Positions 1 to 6,243 are shown, counted from the first letter of the stretch. The stretch: 6,296 nt of DNA from JBGLNJ01 sp964353405 (GCA_964353405.1 CAYGWJ010000475.1:1-6296); one strand, 5' to 3'. The notes: a model not told the origin generated them from the sequence alone. A program made the numbers and translations.

Positions 1-3000
1 GTGCCCAGGCCGTCTCTTGTGTCGTCTCCCAGTGCCCCGCCGTCCGCGCTACCATCAGCCAGCGCACCACGTTGGGCGCAAGACCCCCACCCCCGGCCCC
101 TCCCCCACTTGGGGGAGGGGAGATGCGCGCCAGCGCGTCGAGGATGATGGCGGTCGAGCGCGTGTCGGTGTTCATCGCCCACCAGTCGTGAGCCGTCTCT
201 TCCCAGTGCGCGCCCGTGGCGGAAAGAATCGCAGTGTTGTTCAAGTCAGACAGCAAGGTGGCCATTCGACTGTCTTTTGCGTCATTCAGCCAGATTGCCA
301 GAGCCAGAAAAGCCCGGCCATAGTGGCTCAATTTGTTGCGATTGTCAAAGAGATCATTAATTCGAGATTTGAGATTTGAGATTTGAGATTTGGCATTCCC
401 CTCGGTCAGGACGTACAAGGTGAACGCCTGCTGATTGGCTGTGTAGGTGTTGTTGAGATCGCGCGCGGCAACAAGCTTGCCGAACAGGAATTGCTGGCCG
501 CGCTGAATCACGTCGCTCGTGACCTCAAAGCCGGATTGCTGCGCCTTGACGAGTGCGAACACCACGTAAGCAGTGAGATGCACATTACTTTCCTGGCTAT
601 CGGCCCACCAGCCCCAGCCGCCATCCTTGCGCTGTTGATTGTAGAGCTTGTCCAGCCCTTGCTTTACCCGTACAGGCAATTCCCTGTCCAATACCGGATC
701 ACTAATACCCAATTCCTTCAGCGCGCGATAGGTCAGCACGTTGGGTAGAAAACGGCTCACGGTCTGCTCGGCGCATTCGTACTCGTAATGCTCCAGGTAC
801 CCGAGTCCGTCTTGCATCGCCGCCGCCAGCGATGGGTCAAGCTGAATCGTCAGCTCGCCCTGGCGGTTGTCGTATTTCGGCGGCAACGCAATGACTTCGG
901 TGCGTGAACCGGCCGAGGCCAAATCTCCCGCCGTGCCGACGATGTCGGGCGCAGAGTAACGCATGACCATGAGCGATCCATCCGGGCCGGTCGCCAGGCG
1001 AGGCTTGCTGGCGTCGTTGTATTTTTCTGCCGCGGCCCAAAAGACCAGGTCGGTTTGCGTCACGTCCTGCACCGTCACTTCCCAGGTCAGCTTGGTCTCG
1101 CCGCGCGCGGGGAGGGTGGCTGTCTGTGCATTAGCCGATGTGACCGTCACGCCGGTGGCGCTCAGCGCGACCGTCGCCTTTAGATCCGTATCCGTGTTGT
1201 TGTTGACGATGGCGGCGAGCTGCGCCTTGTCACCCACGACAAAAAAGCGCGGCGTGACCGGGCGGATGAGCAGCGGCTTGGTCGAGACCAAATCCACTGT
1301 GCCTTCGCCCACGCGCGTGTCGCCGGTCACGCCGACGCCGCGCATGACCCACGTGGTGAGGTTGTCCGGCAGCTTGACGCTGACGGTCGCCTGGCCATCC
1401 TGGTCCGTCACGATGCTGGCATTCCAGAAGGCCGTATCGGCAAATTCCTGGCGAACCTGGATACCCGCAGGCGCCTGCGCCGAGGCATCGGCTATAGCTT
1501 CTTTCGCCATCGGTGCTGGCGCCGCCAGCATGGCGGGAGCTGTCGCAGCCGGTGCGGCTGACATCGCGCCTCGCAACATCTGCACGCCCAGGTCTTGTTC
1601 GACTTGTTTCTGGAAGCGGTTGACCGACATGACGAGCCCGCTCGACGTGAGCACACCCAACCCCCGCTTGCCATAGAACGCTTCGACGACGGCGTCCTTT
1701 GGGCGCGGCGAAAGCGTCAGCACGGCTTTGTCCACCAGGTCGAGCGAAAGCTGCGCCTGCACCGGCTGGCCGGCCGCGTCCGTCGCGCGAATCGAGTACG
1801 TCACGCTGTTGCCAGGCTCGCCTTGTTTCGGCTCCGGCGCGAGCGTAATGTTGACCGTCTGTTGCACGGGTTTGACCTCGAGCGGCACGACGCCGAATTT
1901 GAAATCGGGTGTGCCCCCACCCCCGGCCCCTCCCCCGTCAGGAGAGGGGAGACTGCTGCCTTTGACCAGCACCACAGATACGTATACGTTGGGCGCATAG
2001 TCGGCGGGCAGCGCCAGGCTATAGACCTGGCTGTTGCTGGTCATCTGGATTACCTCATGCCTGAGCACGCCGCCGCGCTCGACTGTGACCAGCGCCGCGT
2101 GCGGCCCCTGGTATGGCGAAGGGATGAGAATCTCGGCGGTCTCGCCCGGCTGATACGTCACCTTGTCGGCGATGAGGCTGATGCGGTCATTGTTCTCTCG
2201 CCGCCACGAGACATAGTCTTTGCCTGCTACCCAGACGAAGAGCGAGGAGCGTGGAGCGTTGTAGGGGCGAGGTTCATCCTCGCCCTCGCCCGTGGCGACG
2301 ATCCTGTAAGAGCCACCCTGGGGCGGAGTAAAGGTGAGCGACGCTTCGCCTTTTTCGTTCGTCGTGACCGATTGCGTGTCCACGAGCGTGTCAATCGTTT
2401 CGGACTTCCAACTGCCGCCCGCTTCATTTTGGACAAAAGTGTTTTTCCACTCGCGGCGATAGATTTCGACCTTTAAGGCTTTATTTGGCACGCGAGGATT
2501 ATCGCCGCGCCAATCCACGGCCACCAGGTTGACGCCGAACGGCTGGCCCGCGTCGCCCACGTACTTGTCTGTAGCAAGGCCGATGTAATAATCGGCGCGA
2601 TGCTGAACGATCTCGCTGCGGCCCGAGACGACTTGATTGTTGCTCCCGGTCGCCGTGGCCTCTACGATCAGCTTTACGCTCCCAGTCACAGGGATTTGAA
2701 ATTTGTCATTTGAAATTTCAAATTTCAAGTTGCCTTGCTCGTCAGTCGTCCCGCTGCCCGAGAGCACGACGCGGCGGGGTTGAGTGCGCGGGAACCACCA
2801 GCAGTCAAAGCAGCGCCACGGGTCATCGGTGTCGCGAAAGTTATACACGCCGCCCCAGGCCGGTTTAAAGTCATAGTCGTCCGCCAGCACGTTCCAGTTC
2901 ACCGGCACGCCGGCCACCGCGCCGCCAAAGAAATACTTGACCTGCACATTGACTTGTGTCTGGGCGCCCTGGGTGATCTCGGCCTGGTCGGGCGTGACGA

Positions 3001-5470
3001 CGACTTCAAACTCGGGCGGGCGATAAGCGGCCACCTGGAACGAAGCGCCGAACGATGCCAACCCTTGCGAAGGTTCTGAAACCTTCGCAAGGGTGGCCTG
3101 GATGAAATACGTCCCCAAAGCCGCGCTATCGGCTAATTCAAGCTCGCCGTTGAATGCGCCATAGCTATCGAGCGAGAGTGTCTTGTCCAGGAGCTGCTCG
3201 CCGGTCGGACTGCGGACGATCACTTGCATTTGCAGCCCGACCGAGGGCAGCGTATAGACCACGTCGTCTTCCGCGCGGACGATGCCCTTGTAGTAAACGG
3301 TTTGACCCGGGCGATAGATCGAGCGATCGGCGTACACGTGCGCGCGAAAAGGCGGCAGGTCGTAGGCAGGTTGAAGCTGGAAATCATACGGACTGATGCC
3401 GCTGCTCCAGCCGTTGAGTGCGGCGGCGAATGGCTCGGTCGAAATCACGCTCGCCAAGTCGCGCCGCACCAGGTCGAGGGCGAGCTGGGCGACGCCATCC
3501 GAGCCGGTCGTCGCCGAGCCGAGCCGGTCGCCCTGCGAAGAGTAGAACGAGACGCTCACGTTGGACGTCGGCTGGCCGCTCTGCAAGTCGGTTGCCCACA
3601 CCAGCGCGCCAGCCTGGAATGTCTTGAGCGTGAGGTTGAGCCTGGAGACGAGCATCAAGTGACGCAGGCCATAGCGGTTCTGCCCCAAGCCGGGCGCATC
3701 GGCGATCAACAGAAAAGCGCCGGGCGCGAGCGGCTGGCCGTTGCCTGCGTCAATCGCTGCATAGCTCACCTTGTTGCGCGAAGCTTCAAGATTCTGCGAC
3801 CATTGCCGCGCGAGCGTCGAGGCAGGCGGCGTATAGTCGTACCAATTGCGCGTTTGCAGTCGGGTCATCTCGTCGGGCGTCAGGCGATACAACTTTAGAT
3901 CAAGGCGATTGACGTTGACGTAGGCGGCGTACAGGCGCGCAGGTTGATAGGCGCTGTACGTGCCGATGAAATCAGGCAGGTTCAGGCGCACGCTTGCTTC
4001 CAGGTCGGCGGTGCGAAAGCGCACGGTGAGCGACTGGCCGGTGAGGTTGCCGTAAGGGTCGGCAATGTTCGGGCCGATGCGCACCACGTAATCGGTCGAA
4101 GGCTGCGCGCCGAACGTGAACGAAAACATTTCGCCGTAGGCTGACGTGACTACCTTCGACGCATCGAGCGCCGGCGTCATTTGAATGTTGCGTATGACGG
4201 TCGTCGGGTCAATGCGCGTGTTGAAGCGAATGGAAAAGTTGGTGTAGGGGCTGGCGCTGCGCTCGCCATCGCGGGGACTGGTCTCGACGATGCGCGGCAG
4301 AGGGACCGTCCGAAAGCTCCACGCATAGTCCGAGGGCATTGGGTTCCCGCCGTTGCCCGACTTGACCCCGGCGGCTACGCGCGCTTCCACCTGCGCGTCG
4401 AGCGGCAGGCGCGCGGTGGGCGTGAAGGTGAGCGTGTTTCCGACACAATCCATCGTGCCGGGCACAACCTTGCCGTTGACCTTGAGGCTGAACGCCTTCT
4501 TGGCTGACTCGGCGTCCACCGCTTGATTGAACTGCACGCGCACATTTGTCTCGATGCGTACCTGCGTAGCCTTATCGTTGGGCTGAGTGAACACGACCTT
4601 GGGCGGCTGAGTCGCAAAGCGCCATACAAAATCGGCCGCCAGCGGGTTGCCGTCCGCATCCTTGACGCCGCTTATCCTGGCGGTGTAAACCGTGCCGCCT
4701 GCCAGTGGCTCGTCCGGCTGAAGGACATAGATCGAAGTGTTGAGCCATCGGCCTTGGCCCTTGACGGGCGGGTCGACCTGTAGGGGCGGGGTTACCCCGC
4801 CCGTACCCCCGCCCATGCCCGCCTGTTGATCGAGCGAGGTGAGCGGCACGACGGGCCGGTTAAAGATGACGGTGATGCGTGCGCTAGCCTCGACGTCGGT
4901 CGTATCGGGCGCGGGTATCACCTGGCCCACTTCCAAGTAGCCCGCCGTGGCAAAGCGGAACTGGTAAGCGCTGCGGAGCGGTGCGCCGTCGGCGGCTTGC
5001 GCTTTCTGATTGAGCACCACGTCATAGGTCGCGCCGCGCGGCAAAGCCCTGTCCGGCTTCCAGACGAGTGTGCGTTGGTCGGCCCACGTAATTTTGCCCG
5101 TGACCGCCGGTTGAATCGCAAACGCCGACTCGACGGCGGGCGCGTTCATCGCGCGGTCAAAGACAAGCTGGATGCCACCCTCGGGCGCGAGTTCCTGGCC
5201 CAGCTCCGGCGAGCGCTGCACGACGACGGGCGAAATCGTGTCGGCCGGGACGGGCGTGTAGCCAATGACCGGGCGCGGGCGAGGCGTGTCGGGCACAGGT
5301 GAGGGCGTGGGGGTGGATGTCGCCACGGCGACGGGCGTGCTCTCGGGCGTGCCGGGGGTCGCCGTGGGGCCGGGTGTTGCGGGCTGCCCTCTACGCAACA
5401 GACCACACGCAGAAAGGGTCAGCGCGGCGACGAAAGTCAAGCCAATGGCGAGTGTGCGTATACGGTTCAC
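1..5470 (-). CDS. Alpha-2-macroglobulin family lipoprotein with N-terminal Ig-like repeats (partial, C-terminus beyond window)
   Basis: A surface-anchored protease trap: in this family, cleavage of a bait segment exposes a thioester that captures the attacking protease. One frame is open from GTG 5470 to the window edge (1823 codons, no stop). Order by residue: signal peptide with lipobox LSAC (Cys22); Pro/Thr-rich linker ~28-75; four Big_5 (SbsA-like Ig) repeats ~82-490; MG1-like region ~490-700; MG2 hallmark YADRSIYRPGQTVYYKG from 713; MG3 from ~811; bait-region-type domain with DRISLIADKVTYQPGET near 1093; Ala/Pro/Met-rich candidate bait ~1290-1338; MG7 hallmark RQEF..TAFW, then LPDNLTTW, from 1340; thioester domain with CAEQ at 1566-1569, GGWGWW at 1617-1622 and TQETAWA at the edge. 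The start is fixed by a GAGGAG ribosome binding site 7 nt upstream and an in-frame TAG 15 nt upstream. The length already exceeds E. coli YfhM, partly because of the Ig repeats. The receptor-binding-like C-terminal domain is missing only because the window ends. Family assignment is very secure; exact domain borders are estimates. Confidence 0.96.
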   Translation of the reverse strand, partial: MNRIRTLAIGLTFVAALTLSACGLLRRGQPATPGPTATPGTPESTPVAVATSTPTPSPVPDTPRPRPVIGYTPVPADTISPVVVQRSPELGQELAPEGGIQLVFDRAMNAPAVESAFAIQPAVTGKITWADQRTLVWKPDRALPRGATYDVVLNQKAQAADGAPLRSAYQFRFATAGYLEVGQVIPAPDTTDVEASARITVIFNRPVVPLTSLDQQAGMGGGTGGVTPPLQVDPPVKGQGRWLNTSIYVLQPDEPLAGGTVYTARISGVKDADGNPLAADFVWRFATQPPKVVFTQPNDKATQVRIETNVRVQFNQAVDAESAKKAFSLKVNGKVVPGTMDCVGNTLTFTPTARLPLDAQVEARVAAGVKSGNGGNPMPSDYAWSFRTVPLPRIVETSPRDGERSASPYTNFSIRFNTRIDPTTVIRNIQMTPALDASKVVTSAYGEMFSFTFGAQPSTDYVVRIGPNIADPYGNLTGQSLTVRFRTADLEASVRLNLPDFIGTYSAYQPARLYAAYVNVNRLDLKLYRLTPDEMTRLQTRNWYDYTPPASTLARQWSQNLEASRNKVSYAAIDAGNGQPLAPGAFLLIADAPGLGQNRYGLRHLMLVSRLNLTLKTFQAGALVWATDLQSGQPTSNVSVSFYSSQGDRLGSATTGSDGVAQLALDLVRRDLASVISTEPFAAALNGWSSGISPYDFQLQPAYDLPPFRAHVYADRSIYRPGQTVYYKGIVRAEDDVVYTLPSVGLQMQVIVRSPTGEQLLDKTLSLDSYGAFNGELELADSAALGTYFIQATLAKVSEPSQGLASFGASFQVAAYRPPEFEVVVTPDQAEITQGAQTQVNVQVKYFFGGAVAGVPVNWNVLADDYDFKPAWGGVYNFRDTDDPWRCFDCWWFPRTQPRRVVLSGSGTTDEQGNLKFEISNDKFQIPVTGSVKLIVEATATGSNNQVVSGRSEIVQHRADYYIGLATDKYVGDAGQPFGVNLVAVDWRGDNPRVPNKALKVEIYRREWKNTFVQNEAGGSWKSETIDTLVDTQSVTTNEKGEASLTFTPPQGGSYRIVATGEGEDEPRPYNAPRSSLFVWVAGKDYVSWRRENNDRISLIADKVTYQPGETAEILIPSPYQGPHAALVTVERGGVLRHEVIQMTSNSQVYSLALPADYAPNVYVSVVLVKGSSLPSPDGGGAGGGGTPDFKFGVVPLEVKPVQQTVNITLAPEPKQGEPGNSVTYSIRATDAAGQPVQAQLSLDLVDKAVLTLSPRPKDAVVEAFYGKRGLGVLTSSGLVMSVNRFQKQVEQDLGVQMLRGAMSAAPAATAPAMLAAPAPMAKEAIADASAQAPAGIQVRQEFADTAFWNASIVTDQDGQATVSVKLPDNLTTWVMRGVGVTGDTRVGEGTVDLVSTKPLLIRPVTPRFFVVGDKAQLAAIVNNNTDTDLKATVALSATGVTVTSANAQTATLPARGETKLTWEVTVQDVTQTDLVFWAAAEKYNDASKPRLATGPDGSLMVMRYSAPDIVGTAGDLASAGSRTEVIALPPKYDNRQGELTIQLDPSLAAAMQDGLGYLEHYEYECAEQTVSRFLPNVLTYRALKELGISDPVLDRELPVRVKQGLDKLYNQQRKDGGWGWWADSQESNVHLTAYVVFALVKAQQSGFEVTSDVIQRGQQFLFGKLVAARDLNNTYTANQQAFTLYVLTEGNAKSQISNLKSRINDLFDNRNKLSHYGRAFLALAIWLNDAKDSRMATLLSDLNNTAILSATGAHWEETAHDWWAMNTDTRSTAIILDALARISPPPSGGGAGGGGLAPNVVRWLMVARTAGHWETTQETAWA
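84..123. repeat. G/C-rich palindromic repeat, copy 1, inside the A2M gene
   Basis: A 23-bp core (C5-A-C5-GG-C4-T-C5, 84-106) is followed by ACTT and GGGGGAGGGG, so 97-106 and 111-120 form a perfect 10-bp stem with a 4-nt loop. The same 23-bp core occurs at 1914-1936. In the A2M frame it encodes SPPPSGGGAGGGG (residues 1784-1796), lying between two helices of the thioester domain. It resembles the dispersed palindromes that yield GEGPGV-type peptides in many bacterial genomes; that family link is from memory. Confidence 0.85.
364..391. repeat. Tandem heptamer GAGATTT x4 inside the A2M gene
   Basis: Four exact head-to-tail copies of GAGATTT occupy the stretch. Read on the minus strand, the 7-bp unit gives a 21-bp (7-codon) cycle, KSQISNLKSR (residues 1694-1703), which is compatible with a helix in the thioester domain. 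The A/T content is far from that of the surrounding gene, suggesting a later insertion or expansion. Confidence 0.88.
764..775 (-). other. Thioester motif C-A-E-Q of the A2M protein
   Basis: The codons TGC GCC GAG CAG encode Cys1566-Ala-Glu-Gln1569 within HYEYECAEQTVSRFLPN. In thioester-containing A2M and complement proteins the Cys and Gln of CxEQ form the internal thioester. Both are present, so this is the thioester-positive class and not the MagD-like class that lacks it. The typical bacterial continuation DGGWGWW and SNVHLTAYVV follows about 48 residues later, supporting a functional thioester domain. Confidence 0.95.
1457..1603 (-). other. Candidate bait segment of the A2M protein
   Basis: Residues about 1290-1338, just before the MG7 hallmark, form a low-complexity stretch rich in Ala, Pro and Met (AAPAATAPAMLAAPAPMAKEA). 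It has no conserved core and lies where bacterial A2M proteins carry their protease-sensitive bait. The position is what the family predicts; the bait role and the exact limits are inferred. Confidence 0.55.
1914..1951. repeat. G/C-rich palindromic repeat, copy 2, inside the A2M gene
   Basis: It shares the exact 23-bp core (1914-1936) with the copy at 84-106, in the same orientation and same codon phase. The right arm differs (GTCA loop, then GGAGAGGGG), giving a stem with one mismatch. It encodes LPSPDGGGAGGGG (residues 1174-1186) between two beta-rich segments of the macroglobulin core. Confidence 0.85.
2694..2729. repeat. A/T-rich direct and inverted repeat inside the A2M gene
   Basis: ATTTGAAATTT occurs at 2694-2704 and 2708-2718, and its reverse complement AAATTTCAAAT overlaps at 2713-2723. 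In the A2M frame it gives about NLKFEISNDKFQI (residues 914-926). The 36-bp A/T island within a G/C-rich gene points to a dispersed repeat kept in frame. Confidence 0.8.
3061..3094. repeat. Perfect 15-bp inverted repeat inside the A2M gene
   Basis: ACCCTTGCGAAGGTT (3061-3075) and its exact reverse complement (3080-3094) flank the 4-nt loop CTGA. The unit encodes TLAKVSEPSQG (residues 793-803), directly at the MG2 to MG3 boundary. There is no T-run, and it lies inside an open frame, so it is not a terminator. Confidence 0.9.
4780..4820. repeat. GGGCGGGG palindrome with G-rich flank inside the A2M gene
   Basis: GGGCGGGG (4784-4791) and CCCCGCCC (4795-4802) form an 8-bp stem with loop TTA, extended by GTA/TAC beyond one mismatch. 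More C-runs follow to 4820. It encodes GMGGGTGGVTPPL (around residues 217-231), an apparent extra loop in the second Ig-like repeat. Confidence 0.8.
5405..5470 (-). other. Lipoprotein signal peptide of the A2M protein
   Basis: Residues 1-22 have a basic start (NRIR), a hydrophobic core (LAIGLTFVAAL) and the lipobox LSAC-G, so Cys22 should be lipidated and become the mature N-terminus. The following residues (about 28-75) are rich in Pro and Thr (TPTPSP, TPRPRP), a flexible spacer between membrane and first Ig domain. This predicts an extracytoplasmic, membrane-anchored protein. Confidence 0.92.
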
Positions 5471-5477
5471 GGGTTTT

Positions 5478-5483
5478 CTCCTC
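5478..5483 (-). promoter_or_regulatory. Ribosome binding site of the A2M gene
   Basis: On the minus strand GAGGAG lies 7 nt before the GTG at 5470. With the in-frame TAG just upstream, this decides the non-ATG start. Confidence 0.88.
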
Positions 5484-5590
5484 TACGACTGCAACGGGTC
5501 GGCAGCGGACACCAGCGCCCACCGTGTGTGGTGTAAGCGGATGGGGCCAAGCCTATCCGATGATCCGTTTGCATCCGATGCTGCTATCTA

Positions 5591-5618
5591 TTGACGCAAA
5601 CCAAGAGCGTAGTATACT
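5591..5618 (+). promoter_or_regulatory. Sigma-70-type promoter for the small plus-strand gene
   Basis: The -35 box TTGACG (5591-5596) and the -10 box TATACT (5613-5618) are 16 nt apart, each one base from consensus. Transcription would start near 5625 and leave a leader of about 80 nt. The -10 box lies within a 10-bp palindrome TAGTATACTA (5610-5619). Confidence 0.72.
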
Positions 5619-5692
5619 AGTCACAAATTCCTGAGTATTAGACGTTTTAGTTACCACCCGAGTTCCCTGTGTCTTTTGAGCGTGCCTGACAT

Positions 5693-5698
5693 GAGGAG
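5693..5698 (+). promoter_or_regulatory. Ribosome binding site of the small plus-strand gene
   Basis: GAGGAG lies 8 nt before the ATG at 5707, which supports that start over any internal one. Confidence 0.88.
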
Positions 5699-5706
5699 AC
5701 AATAAA

Positions 5707-6066
5707 ATGAGTGAGCTTGTCGTGCACGAGCCGCTGGCCTCGACCATTCGCCAGGAAGCGGAAGCCGAGGGCATTGGCGTCGAGAGCCTGCTCGATGCCG
5801 CCCTGCGCCACTATCGTTTTGAAGCTCAGCGCAAGAAAATCGTCGGCGAGGCCGAGTGGTGGCGCACCCTGCCGTCGGAAACCCGCGCGCCCTTTGCCGG
5901 CGAATACGTGGCGATTCACAGCAAACAAGTCGTAGACCACGACCGAGACGAAGAATCGCTCCGAAAACGGGTCAGGGCCAAGTATGGCAAAACCGCCGTG
6001 CTGGTCACTCCAGCAGAAGGCCCGCGCGAGTTGCGCTTGGTGGGCACCCGATGGGCGCAGCCATGA
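5707..6066 (+). CDS. Small protein, ribbon-helix-helix-like N-terminus with DUF5678-like C-terminus
   Basis: A 119-residue soluble protein without signal peptide or membrane segment. Residues 1-40 (SELVVHEPLASTIRQEAEAE, then SLLDAALRHYR) suggest a short strand followed by two helices, as in CopG/ribbon-helix-helix DNA-binding proteins. Residues ~48-119 have EWWRTLP, then FAGEYVAIHSKQVVDHDRDE, then a charged helix and AVLVTPAEGPRELRL, a pattern I associate with DUF5678 (a G-x-Y/W-V-A-I core followed by V-V-x-H/D). Such proteins often occur in small two-gene units in Chloroflexota. It has its own promoter and ribosome binding site and diverges from the A2M gene. Its stop overlaps the next short frame as ATGA, which suggests translational coupling. 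An antitoxin or autorepressor role is inference. The gene itself is secure; the domain name is moderately so. Confidence 0.85.
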   Translation: MSELVVHEPLASTIRQEAEAEGIGVESLLDAALRHYRFEAQRKKIVGEAEWWRTLPSETRAPFAGEYVAIHSKQVVDHDRDEESLRKRVRAKYGKTAVLVTPAEGPRELRLVGTRWAQP

Positions 6067-6166
6067 AAACACCATATCGTACCGTGTGCTGAACAAGCTC
6101 ATCCTGCTGCTCGACGGGCCGCGCCGCGAAATCGAGCTATTTGAGCAGCGGCCCAACTGGCGATGA
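6063..6166 (+). pseudogene. Short, possibly frameshifted gene overlapping the upstream stop (ATGA)
   Basis: The ATG at 6063 overlaps the preceding TGA, as in coupled two-gene operons, but the frame MKTPYRTVC stops at 6092. A different frame continues from the GTGTG at 6084-6088 as VLNKLILLLDGPRREIELFE and ends at 6166. Removing one GT unit would join them into one 33-residue peptide, MKTPYRTV followed by LNKLIL and so on. I do not recognise the product. It could be a decayed remnant of a partner (toxin-like) gene, a true tiny peptide from the GTG at 6086, or chance. No clear ribosome binding site precedes it. Confidence 0.35.
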
Positions 6167-6215
6167 GTGACGTTTGGACATTCATCTGCGCTTGATACCC
6201 TCCACGCCTGTCGTT

Positions 6216-6240
6216 AGCCCGATTTATCGGGCTTTGTTTT
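6216..6240 (+). terminator. Rho-independent terminator of the small plus-strand operon
   Basis: AGCCCGA (6216-6222) and TCGGGCT (6227-6233) form a perfect 7-bp stem with loop TTTA, followed by TTGTTTT. It lies about 50 bp after the last short frame and would end its transcript. The T-run is only on the plus strand, so it does not serve a minus-strand gene. Confidence 0.8.
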
Positions 6241-6243
6241 CGT

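Larger units (their letters stand above)
5471..5706. other. Divergent intergenic region
   Basis: This separates the minus-strand A2M gene from the plus-strand small gene. It holds both ribosome binding sites and a clear plus-strand promoter at 5591-5618. No equally good minus-strand promoter is visible for the A2M gene. ATCCGATG occurs twice (5555-5562 and 5573-5580), an 18-bp-spaced direct repeat of unknown meaning. No RNA gene or further ORF with coding character is seen. Confidence 0.7.

Noticed and set aside
17..379. Plus-strand peptide containing PTPGPSPTWGRG
   Set aside because: This is the known translation of the palindromic repeat in another frame, not a gene.
364..391. CRISPR array
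   Set aside because: The repeats are 7-bp head-to-tail units without spacers, within a coding frame.
963..1676. Plus-strand open frame rich in Ser, Val and Thr (237 codons)
   Set aside because: A shadow of the A2M MG7 region, with composition typical of antisense to a G/C-rich gene.
69..1997. ACGTTGGGCGCA at 69-80 and 1986-1997 as part of the repeat
   Set aside because: It lies on different sides and at different distances from the two G/C-rich copies, and both occurrences encode an A-P-N-V peptide, so it is probably coincidence.
1595..2476. Long open frame on the plus strand (293 codons)
   Set aside because: It is antisense to the A2M gene, has no ribosome binding site and reads as an Arg/Val/Asp-rich shadow. 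The minus-strand frame has clear family motifs on both sides.
3061..3094. Rho-independent terminator on either strand
   Set aside because: No T-run follows on either strand and it lies within an uninterrupted gene.
3224..3898. Plus-strand open frame (224 codons)
   Set aside because: Antisense to the MG1-MG2 part of the A2M gene; no recognisable domain and no ribosome binding site.
5484..5620. Minus-strand promoter for the A2M gene
   Set aside because: No pair of -35 and -10 boxes with acceptable spacing and match was found; only weak candidates such as TTGGCC and TTGGTT.
5647..6156. Minus-strand open frame (169 codons) opposite the small gene
   Set aside because: The plus strand has a promoter, ribosome binding site and plausible domain pattern; the minus frame has none and reads as a shadow.
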